This document shows, in pieces, positions 11,801 through 23,800 of a stretch of DNA of 64,000 bases. Position numbers and translations under genes: made by a program. Numbering within the stretch: the first letter of the stretch is position 1; every line of letters starts with the position of its first letter. The stretch is from Cydia pomonella (lineage: Eukaryota; Arthropoda; Insecta; Lepidoptera; Tortricidae). Below the pieces are notes generated by a model, which saw only the letters and a program-made list of their open reading frames with translations, did not search any database and was not told where the DNA came from. Location: NCBI RefSeq assembly GCF_033807575.1, contig NC_084707.1, positions 16,416,550 to 16,480,549 of the forward strand. Reading direction: 5' to 3'.

Positions 11801-14800
11801 TCTCTGAAAAACGACTTAATTTCAACGTAATTTTGATACTTAAACAATCTACAACATTTGCTAAAACTGTTCTTATACATCAAATTATATAATTTACTAC
11901 CATAGTTTTTTGATGAATTTTTATAAACTGTCCCTTCTCGTCACATATTACCGGGGACGCACGCTTGCGACCTCATTATTAAAAGGCAAGATGAAAAGAC
12001 GTGCTAATAGAAACCAATACTTGTTATTTAGATATTTCGTAACAAAAGGAGTACGTAACTAAATCTATCAATTTTACATTTTTGCTCTAAAATCGTTACC
12101 ATAACTAATTTTAACAGAGTGCTAGTAAGTATGATTAAACGTATATTACACTTATGTTAAGCATTTTATCAAAGTACTATATTTTTAATGCCTTATTCTC
12201 GAAAATACTATATTCCACCAAAAAATAGTTGGCAACCCTACCTTGCAGGTATACATAGTAGAGTTTTTTTAATAATAATATTGTTTCGTATTTTCGACGG
12301 TAAGAAGAAAATACCATAATGCAGCGATGAAAACAAGCGATGATTATTTTAATTTTTTTTACGACAAACATGTCCGATGACACTGCCAAGATTTGTGCAA
12401 TTTGATTCCGCTAAGTTACACAAGATAGAGTGCATCTATATGGAGGTACGAGCGTATAGACAATACTATTTCAGGCATAGGACGTATGCACCTTCTCAAA
12501 CCCAACCCCCCTCCCCCCGCTCATGGACTTTCGATTAGGGAATGCCAAACTGATGGCAAATGCCAAACATAACAGATAATCGGTTTTATCGGTTACGGTT
12601 GCTTAGCCGCACGCTTGCTAGCTCTCTTCACCAAGCGCAGACGCTACTTAACGACATTTTGGACAGCGAGACCACCTTGATATCTTTGCAACAACCGAGA
12701 CCAAGTTCCTAACTGCATCCTGTCGCTATATTGAAATCTCAATTTATAATTATTATTGTTAAGTCGATTTAACATTTTGATATATTCTTAAATACAGATT
12801 AATTTAATTTTAATTTGTGCGACATTGACATTGATTATTATTTACTCTACAATTGACATTTGATTTAATTTATTTATTTATTCGTTTTAATTCTTTAAAG
12901 TACACACACACAAAGCAATAGTGCCTATTTATCTAACAATTCAAATGTGTGCTCTGTATATGACATTTAGTCCCGTTTAATAATGAAATTTTATTAAATA
13001 AATAAATATTATAGGACGTTATTACACAAATAGACTAAGTCCCACAGTAAGCTCAATAAGGCTTGTGTTGAGGGTACTTAGACTACTTAGACAATGATAT
13101 ATATAATATATAAATACTTAAATACATAGAAAACACCAATGACTCAGGAACAAATATCCATGCTCATCACACGAATAAATGCTTTTACTAGGATTTGAAC
13201 CCGGAACCATCGGCTTCGTAGGCAGGGTCACTACCCACTTAGGATAGACCGGTCATCAAACGTATTTACTTGACTTATTGAAATTTGTAAGTATATAGTT
13301 TTTGTTTTTAACGATTAATGCATATTAGACATTAACCCCCTTAACCCTTATTCATAAACGTGTACTAAAGTGATGCCGCTAATAATCGTTTGTCTCTTTC
13401 CGACGTATTAGTATGATGGAAAGGGACAAACGATTATTACCGGCATCGTAACTTTAGTACACATTTATCAATAAGGGGGTAAGTAAATATAATGCCAATT
13501 AGCACGCAAGGTTTAGCTGTTAGTGCTGATTGAATGGAAAATAAATGAAATGAAACAGTTATTTTCAACAAAAAATTATCATGTGATTAAAACAATTACG
13601 AAAATCTAGGAAGGTACAGTATTTGGGAATGTAAGTAATAAGTCTTTGTTTTTTAATAAAACACAAAATACAGTAAAAAAGAAAATGGGTCATTCTTAGT
13701 TAAGAGGTAATTACTTGTATAGAAAATCTGGAACGACATAAATGTTAAAATTTTGATCTAATTATACAATTCCCTTCCCTAATCGAAAGTCATGAGCGGG
13801 GAGGGGGGAGGGGGGTTGGGTTTGAGAAGGTGACATACGTCCTATGCCTGAAATAGTATTGTCTTCTATACGCTCGTACCTCCATATAGATGCACTCTAT
13901 CTCGTGTAACTTAGCGGAATCAAATTGCACAAATCTTGGCAGTGTCATCGGACATGATTGTCGTAAAAAAAATTAAAATAATCATCGCTTGTTTTCATCG
14001 CTGCATTATGGTATTTTCTTCTTACCTTCGAAAATATCGAAACCTCCCGGCTTTGCCTTGATTGAACACTGTTAAAATTTTAAACCTCCAGGTTTTGTAA
14101 CATTGGAACTATCTAATTTCCCTATTTGAATTTGATGTCGCTCTCGTGTTTAAAGCTTGCTCCGATTTCACTCTGCTTTGCTCAGCAGTCTCAGAACTTT
14201 AAAATTAATAGAGAAATAAAAAGTTTATATCAATCATATCTCTCTTTACATTTTTTACACACTTTTATTTAGCTTCACCGCGTACCTTCTTTGTATATGT
14301 ATACCTACATATATATATATGCTTCAAATCTTGCAACTTAAATTTGAACCACTTTGGTGTCTGTTTGAGCTGAAATTTGGTATATTTCCGTATTTCCGAT
14401 GAAAATGCAATAGTATGCTGGTAGCCAAAGGAACTCTTCGATGAGAAAATATAAACACATTGAATTTAGTACAGTGGGCAATAAAAGTGTGTCAAAATAT
14501 TTTTGACGGCTACTTGTTTTTGACAGTAATTAACAGTTGCTAGGTAACGACATAAAAAAAGTTAGGTCTTGACATACGAGGTATATGCAACCTTCTTAAT
14601 GTTGTATTCATGCCTTTAAATTGTACCAATTTTAGAGTGTTGGGATATTTCCGGATTGATGATAAAACGAATACTTGTACCAATATTTTGACTTAATTTT
14701 CCAAGTATTTCAGTAAGGCATATTACAAATTACGATGCGCTTATGAACGTCAAATAAAGCTACGCTGGCTCTAACCCTACACCTCTGACCCGAGAAGATT

Positions 14801-17800
14801 TAAATCCCTCCTAAATTGTACGATGGTATCCCAATATGGGACCGGCAAGAAATTCGGCGGGACACATCTTTTCAAAACATTACATATTCGCTTGTTACAA
14901 ACAATAAAAACAAATTTAAAATAAATCGTCAAGACGTCTTCACTATAACTTGTCCGTACTCGAACTGGCCGCTTGTCACCGCTTACCCGTCTTTTTAGAA
15001 CAATTCAAAATGGCGGGAACCACTGAAAAGTAAGAGTCAATTGATACTCTTTTATAAGCTTGTCATGAATAAAAATAATAGTCAAAATATACCTAAGCTA
15101 TTTCTAAATAATGATCCTTACAATAGTGACATCTGGTGTGATGTAGTTTGCACAATCGGTAGTCAACTTTACGCAAAAGTAGGTTATCGATCCCATTAAT
15201 AGAAATCGCCGCCATCTTTACCAATGTTATCTAAATTTCTAAGTGTCGCCCCTGGGTAGGACTGTGGGCGTGATGAGGGTGCCAATGGACGGTCGTAGCA
15301 GTCTTAATATGTGTATAAAAGCGGTTTTTATGACATTTTTTCAAAGGTTTTAACAAGTCAGCAATACTTTCGGTTTCGGCCGAAACTAGAGCCTAAGCCG
15401 AACCTTCGGTTTCGACAAAAAACATGTTTCGGTCGGACACTAATCTCCACCATGATCATTATCAGATATTCATCTCACGCCAATCTAGTCAGATACGCGT
15501 TTCAATAAATAACAAATGAGAGTGAGATACTAAGTATTAGTTCGATGCGAAATATTTTTAATGCCGCCGAATTTGATCATTCTTATGGATAGAAATAAAG
15601 GGTTTAAACCGCACATTTCGCAAGTTTTAAATAATACCGGGATCCCGGTATTGCATTTAAAAATACCGGTATTGGCTAAAAAAAGACCTCTCAATATTTG
15701 GCGAATGCCTGGGGCTTCAGTCTTATAGACATAGACATAGAAATTTATTATTTAACACCACATTGAAAAATGTTTACAGGCAATGCTACAAAACAAACTA
15801 GTTTGAGAAATAAAACATGGTAATTTTTGTTGTAATATGAACTTTGAAATACCACGAAAAGTTTAGGTTTTTGCTGTTAGGACATTTAAAAAAAGTGTTT
15901 TGGCGTTCGTCCAGGCTGCTGCTGGTACCACCAATTGGCCAAAAGAGAGAGTTAATAAATAAACTTAGGATTGGCTCTACTTTTACCCATATCTAACGAC
16001 CCGATTCGGACAGATACGTCAAATATTAGGTCTAGATACGACATGGATTGGATATGTCAGTGTCAAAAGTGACGTTTTTGTTTGAAGAAACGTCCCTGAC
16101 ATATAGTTAGGGAGGCGAATAGGGGAATTTTCGGTAATACTCGAGCGTGGCAGTTTAAGATATGAGAGATACCTTAGACCTAATAGAACAACCTTGTAAA
16201 GTATTTAGCTCTATATGTAGTGACGCGCGCCTAGGATAGACGATCAGATTAGTAAAAAAAAATCGATAGTCTGAAATACTCGAGCGCGTCAGATTAAGAT
16301 ATTGGGGGTTGATTTTAGTGTTTTAAGACTAAATTTAACTAATCTGACGATAAGTCCTTGACGCCGCCGAGTTATAGGGTCGCGAACTTGTAAAAAAAAA
16401 ACGTTAATCCGGCATTCTCGAGCGCGATTTTTTTATTTCTTATTTTGAAGAATATAATCTAAAACTTACTAAAAATACAAAATCTGCCGGTTTCCGCATG
16501 ACCGGAAGTGTGGAGGAGCCATTTCGTCTTCCGAAAAACGCGTTGCGGCATATAAGTCGCGAACGATACATTTTACAAAAAAAAAGTTTAAATAAACAAA
16601 TAAGGTAATTTTAATTTACACAATAAAGGTCTCTTTACATTTTTGTCCAAAGTTAAAACTTTTTGACTTGAAGCATCATAAAAACTCAAACTCCCGGTTT
16701 TTTGAGTATATCTATATTGTCATTCTTAAAATCCCCGTTTTATCAAGGAGAAAGAAAGAAAAAAAAAGAAACCAAAAAACCTTTTTCGGTCAGATTAAGA
16801 GAACCCACCAACATTTTTGTCAGATTAAGAAAATATGCTTTCAGGATACCGAAATAAACCTCCCCTATGAAAATCTGACGCGCTCGAGTATTTCAAAATA
16901 ACTTTTTTTTTTGCATTTTCAAAAATTCATCGTAACTTATCGTCACGCCGAAATCGTCAGTTTTTTTAGAGGGAGCTTCCTTGGGGCCTATTTAACACCC
17001 CTTCCAAAAATCTGACGCGCTCGAGTAAATTTTTTTTTTTTGCATTTTTGACTACTTTATATTCCTACCCCCACCACGCAAACCGGCAGATTAGTATACC
17101 GTTGTTATCAGAGGCACTTGGGGCATACGTAGTATGAATATCTGACGCGCTCGAGAATGCCCAAGTAACTGTTTTTTTTAACATTTTTGAAAAACCGTAC
17201 ACGCCAAACCCACCGCTAAAATGGTTTTTACCATACGAGCTTTTCTTTTCGAAATTATTTTATCTTTCGATTTTGATAGGTCTCGACGGCGCCGTTGAAT
17301 TACGCCATTTAGCTACCTCGCCTCCCTAACTAATATCCTAATCTGTAATGCATTATTATTGTTACTATTGTTTTATTATATTATTTTGTTGATTTTATTG
17401 TGTAATATATTATAATTGTATTTGCATGCATTGAAATATGTTCTACTGCAAATAAAGTGATTGATTGTATTGTGTTGTGATTGTGAGTGATGATTGTGTT
17501 TGACGTTTTTTAAAGTTCGAATCGGCCGTAAGCCGCTTTTTACCCCAGACGGGACGGAAACGGTAGTACTACCACTACTACCAAAACCCTTAAATGCAAT
17601 TTTCCGGTTTTTTACCTAAATTTACGCAGTATTTAAATTTATGTAAATTACGTCGGAAAACTAGGAAAAACCCAGAAGTTGATGATTTTAGTATGTGATT
17701 TCGGGGTTTGTAGGTAATTATATTATATTTAAAAACTTTTATCATAAACAGTGTACCTTTCTGATGGTAGTAAGATTTTTCATATATCTCTCACTGGAAA

Positions 17801-20800
17801 TTATATATTTACATAAATATGACTATATATATTCCTATGTAACTTCTAATACTGATTTCGCAGTACAAATCGATGTTATATTTTTTTTACTATTTTTTCC
17901 AGAATCAGCAAACAATCTTGTGACACATTCATTTCGGACAAAAAGAAAAAAATCATGCTTTTAAGGGATTTTACTCTAGTCCCTGTAACTTGTTTTCATA
18001 CATTTTCCACGGTTATCATGCTTAAAACGCGATTTCGGCGGCATAAACTGGTTTTATTGTACATTAAAATATATATTATTATAGGACGTTATTACACAAA
18101 TTGGCCAAGTCCCACAGTAAGCTCAATAAGGCTTGTGTTGTGGGTACTTAGACAACGACATATATAAAATATAAATATTAAATACTTAAATACATAGAAA
18201 ACACCCATGACTCAAGAACAAATAATATATATATATATTATGTATTTAGGGTTCGAGGCTGTTTGTGTGCTTTTGTACACATGAATAGATTTACTTAAAA
18301 AATATATACTCCTGCAATGATTCTTAGATAGGTTTAAGCTCACCAGATGACGTTAATTAATTTTGTCCAGGGTTTTTAACTGTCGGATATGAGAAAGTGG
18401 CAGAGGCTACGATATTCAATTTTTTCGGGTTGCTTCTCCAGAAGAGAGTTCTTCTACGACATTGTTTTTATCGGCAATATCGACATAGACGAGTTTGCGG
18501 TCCTGACAGACTACTGTAATACAGTAGTCTGTCAGGACCTAATAATTAAGGATGACGACAAAAAGTACTCAATGTCGGCCATGTCGGTTTAAGGATTAGT
18601 TAAAAATTTAGGATTATGAAACTTATATTAATAGTATAAATAATACTACAATATACTATTTTACCTACAATACTACAATGCCGCACGGTAAATTGTAGGT
18701 ACTACGTATTAATTCATGTTGTCGAATTAAAGTAACTTACTTAATAGCTTGTTGCACCGCGGATAAAATACATCTTCTCATGTAATTTAATTTCATTATA
18801 ATTGTTGTCGTAGATATCAAAAGATGAAGTCGCAAAGATAGTGGCCGGTTTTGAAAACGAATCGCTCCTAACGAGTGGCGGCGTGACGATAGCGGGCACG
18901 CGGTACATCTACCTCAGTGGCTCAGACCGCATCATACGCGCAAAACTCGGCAAGGTCGGCGTGCACTGCATGAAGACACAGCAAGGTGAGTAAACATTTC
19001 CTACCCATTGGACACTGCAATCTTTTCTACGTCACCAACATTACCAATCAAATAATACGTATCTCAGAATCAGACAAAAAACTGTTGTTATTAAAGATGC
19101 TTGGACAAATAAAAACTACTATCCATGAAATTTTTCTACTTCTGGATGTGAGTTTGCAGCGTAAACTGCAAATACGTTTGATATTGAGGTGCATTCCCAG
19201 TAGTGTCCGCCGTCGGATCATCAGCGCTGTAACCTTGTCTATACTAAGTGCATTATTTTGGAACGTGAAGCCAGGCCGGCCGTAGGGTTATTGAGCGTAT
19301 AATAGAGGTTTTTATCATATGCGTGTAGATAAATAATATTCAATATTCTTGCCATCCTTAGCTTTTAAATAATTTGATTGAAGGGACTGGAACTTTTAGC
19401 TACTTGAGCCCCTTGTTTCTAAGATAATTGAGTGCGTTTTTGAACTTCGAACTACAAATATGCGATCACCGATTGTGCGACAGATCGCTATTGCGATAAA
19501 CTGTTGGTCGGCAGAACGGCCCCGCCACCCACGTTGTTCGAAATAGACATGTGCGCCGATTAAAAAATGATCGACGGCGGCGTGTTTTTGACGTGAAGTC
19601 GGCGTGACCTTGACTTTCAGGTTTCTAAAGAAAAATCATTAATTTGTTGTTTTTCTTGAAAATTTGATCAATTCAGATCACTGGTTGGTGAATTACGTAT
19701 AGTTTTGAATAGACTGTGAGTAAAATAGGGTTTGTAAATGAATATAGGATAGGTATAATAACTTGATTTCCCTAGTAACTGGCTTGCATTAAGGGTTTAC
19801 CTGTTCCCAATGTGACCTTCGATCCGAACTGTAAGTCTCCATATTCTCACGATTCCCATTAAAAATGGGCACGCTTGCCATTCATTCGGCCTAAATTCAT
19901 GCGTTTTTCCACATCATGCGTTGGAAACTCCACAATATGTCAAAAGAATCTAAGGGCTCACCCATGGCATGTTGTAAAGAGCTGAGTGGCGATATTGAGC
20001 TCTCTGAGAATGGAGGGGTTTGTTGTTTTAGCTATCCAAGGTATAAGCAGCTGTCTTCGTTTAACAGCACATCTCGAAGCGACAACCTTTGCCACTTCAG
20101 ACTTTTTGAGGCTCCAGCACGCTTCGGCACCTAGCTGGAATGTTGGCAAGACGAGTGCTCGTACCAAGTATACTTTAGTTGTACGTCGAATACTTCTGTT
20201 CTTCCAGATCTTGTCGAGGTTAGCCATAGCACTCTAGCCATGCCAGCTCTGCGGCGTATCTCGGCGGTGCAACCATCGGCACTGGTTATTAACCCAAGAT
20301 ATACAAACTAGCTCGCTTTTTCATAATGCAGAGTGCGTCGGTAACTATAGTCTGTATCTTAAGGTATTTAAAAAAAGGTAAACAAACAATTTGTACATTT
20401 TCGGGTAGTTTTAATATTTATTGGTTAACCAACCAAATACAAAACCTCCTGGATCTGTCACTGAACGACCTGACCAGGGATCAGAAACCGGTATTTTTTG
20501 TATGGGAACGAAAACGGTACTTTTTCGTTCTTTGTTAATTACTTCATTTCTAATTAGGCAATCTAAAGGCCAGGCCACACCGGTTGCGTGTGCGTAGACG
20601 TGCACGTGCACGTATGCGTCCCGTTGCGTTGTAAACTAAGAATTCTCATAAGATATGACACACCGGTTGCGTGACGTGTGCGTGACGTGCGCGTGCGCGT
20701 GACGTGCACGCATTGCAGCTCCAACGAGACAAACCGGCTGCGTGCTGCGTACACGCGTGCACGCAGCGGAGCGGCAACGTCGCTTCGTTGCGTGCAGTGA

Positions 20801-23800
20801 TGACGTTGTGTTTAACGGCGTTCCCTATGAGAGGGCGAACCGAGCAGGTTCGGACACGCACAGCTCGGTGCTACATAGGTGCTGTGCGTGTACACGCGCA
20901 GCTCTCTTGTATTTATTTACAACTCGGGCGGTGCGCGTGCTGGTTTTTAATATGGATTCAGTGATAAAAGATAAAGTAATTGAACTCGTTCGTCGATACG
21001 AATGTATTTAGAACATAAAGCACAAAGATTACAAAAAATACGTATCTATTTATTATAAAAATGTAGGTACTGTGGTAGCAAATCGATTTTAGGTACTATT
21101 GGAATACAAGTTAGTTTATGTATTGGGAACTATTGTGCGATGAATAATATTATAATTATACTCTCAATTATCTCGATTCAAGTATGAGACATTTTTTCTT
21201 GCAATAGCGGCATTAAATAGGTGACCTTGCATTACTATGAAGCAAAGGTAAAAATGTTTTGACTCCTTGCTTCTTTATTTTCGGGCAAGTTTTGACTCGA
21301 AGTCAGTTCATTTGATATCACTCGTATCATGTCGCCGTGTGTAATTTTGACAAAATTGTTCAAGCAGCATGCAGCTTTTGTAAGGCGAGTATAATAACAT
21401 GAAAATAGTATCGCAGGAGTATTTTGTGTTAAAGCAAGAGGAGTGCTTCCGCTTTGTCCGGTAAACTGCTGTCGAACATTGGTAGTCGTTTAGAAACTAG
21501 GAAATAATACGCAAATTTATATAGGCGGATGTACACGCAGCATGCACGCACGACAGAGCTGCAGCGTGCGCCTGCGTGGCGTGTGCAGCACTCTGCAGCA
21601 CTTGCGTTGCGTGACGTGCGCGTAACCCGGTGTGACAGGGGTGCTGTGCACGTCTACGCTTACGTCGACGCACACGTGCTGCGCACGCAAGCGGTGTGGC
21701 TCGGCCTTAATAATACGAAGTCGTTATCTGAAAACACAACTGAGTCTTACATTTAGAGTATAAAATAAACCGAAATATATGGTTATTTCGATGTTTTTGC
21801 AAAAAACCGGTTTCGATCCCTGGACCTGACTTTCCTTTAACCTACATTATTTGATCATGTAATGTTTTCATCTACCCTCAGCTGCCTTAAGGAGCCATTT
21901 GAGGGTAGATTTTGTTTACCTTTTTTTAAATACCTAAATATACAGACTATAGTAGTATGTTTGCCCTGTCTACTACCACTACCATTACTTTGGTCATGGA
22001 ATGGTTGATCTCTAGAACTTTCATCTTCAATTTTCTTCAGAAAATCCGCCATTTCGATATATTTCTTGTTATTATTCCCGTCAGGCAGGCAAAAATATAG
22101 TAGCACAATTTGTTACAAGAACTTTTGTACCAAGTCATATTAGTGATCCAGGTGACTGTAACCATAGCAACAAGTGACTAGAAAATTTTTCTTCACCCAC
22201 TTACACTTTACAGCTTGCACATATCCGCGGGGCAAGCGTTTGCGCGGTTCGCCAGATTGAGTGAATCTCTGTCGCTCTGTCTCTCTCTTTCTCGACATTT
22301 TTGGCACACGACTTTTTTCAGGGTCTCGAGAGTATTCGCACGTCAATGTTCTCAGATTTTTGCTGGACTCCACTACATTTTAAGACAAGCAAATAAGCAA
22401 GGATGATTGATGGTCGCAACATTAGCCAGTTAGTTTTTCTTTTCTCTTCCACCTTGAGGCCCCATGGTACATAGGCCCTGTGTTTTCGTTGATTAGTTAA
22501 TTGTATTTCCATGACGGAGAATGCTGCCTTCGTATGTGAGGCAATGTGAATTTACAATTAACAGGAACACCTACTACATATATCGCTTCCTCATCTTTCT
22601 TGACGCTGAATACTAAGGGTTACTCAGTTTCTTAAATCGGTTTTGTGCAACTGGCTATTCAGTTTAATTTAATTAATTGATATATATCTGACAACTGTAA
22701 CACATGTAATACAAAAAAATCCATATTGTAATTCAAACGCCAACTTGGAATAGTTAATTGTTAACACTCAAGGTCACGCCAATTTCACGCCGATCATTTA
22801 TCGGCGGCGGCGGTGCGCCGCCGGCGCACACGTCTAGTTCCACAGGTCGGAATCGCGATAATCGCTTGGTCGACAAATCGTGTTCGCGGTGAACTTGTGT
22901 TATGGTAGAAGAGTTGACTGCAAAATTTCTAACCGACTTGATACCACGATGAAATGCACAATGGTAACCTATAAAAGTGATGCTAAGTCCGAATTCGATA
23001 GTCTCCCATGGCGGATCTTGCCGAAAGTACAAAAAAGAAGGCCACTTCCGGTGCGAAAAAGGGGGGGCTGATTTAACCTATCTGATACCGCAATAATAGT
23101 TATGGCAGCAGTTAGAAATTTACATGTAGATAGAAAAGCGAAGTCTGCCAGTATTTTTTTTTGCCGGAAGTGCTTGGCAGACGCTCTCAAAGGTGACCAT
23201 GGGGACCCCAAAATTAACCCATCTGATACCACCATGAAAACAATTCCACTCGGCAGGTATGAACCCTCATTTCAAGAATATAAAAGTCTGCCAAGGCTTT
23301 TCCTGCTGAAACACCTTGACAGACGAGATTATGTAAGCAACATCCGTGGAACCCGTATTATGCAATTGTACAGATTATGAACACTTTAATTACTGTAAGC
23401 TTATTTTATTATTTTATTCCTAAACATATTTTTATAATTTATTAAGATACACATTGCCATTAATTACCTGCATACGGCAGTAGTAGCGAATAGTGCGTTC
23501 TGGCTCGCTGAGCGAGGCCAGCAGTCCCGCCTCCTCGTTTTTCCCGTGTTCGAGCCCTGCAAAGAGGCGAAGTGGGAAGACTGGTAAGGGGCGGAGCATG
23601 GTTCAAGATGCCGCTCGCCTATTGGTCACTCGTAATGATGCTCATTACTAATTACACTCATTAATTAGGACACACCTCCTGGTTCTAGGTGGCACTCTCC
23701 TATCTTAATAAATTATAAAAATATTTTATTAAAAACATAATAATATAAAAATATGTTTAGGCATAAAATAATAATTCAGCCTACAGTAATTAGTGTTCGT

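Larger units (their letters stand above)
12284..14043. mobile_element. Large inverted-repeat element with two inserts
   Basis: Arms of about 260 bp (12284-12542 and 13774-14043) are near-identical reverse complements. They carry ATGCAGCGATGAAAACAAGCG, GATAGAGTGCATCTATATGG and a G/C-tract, and enclose about 1.23 kb. The interior contains a tRNA-type SINE and a short MITE, so insertions postdate the element. No transposase ORF. Confidence 0.7.

Noticed and set aside
22215..22406. CTCT-rich stretch as a possible regulatory GAGA array
   Set aside because: Short simple-sequence run within a transposon block; no supporting context.
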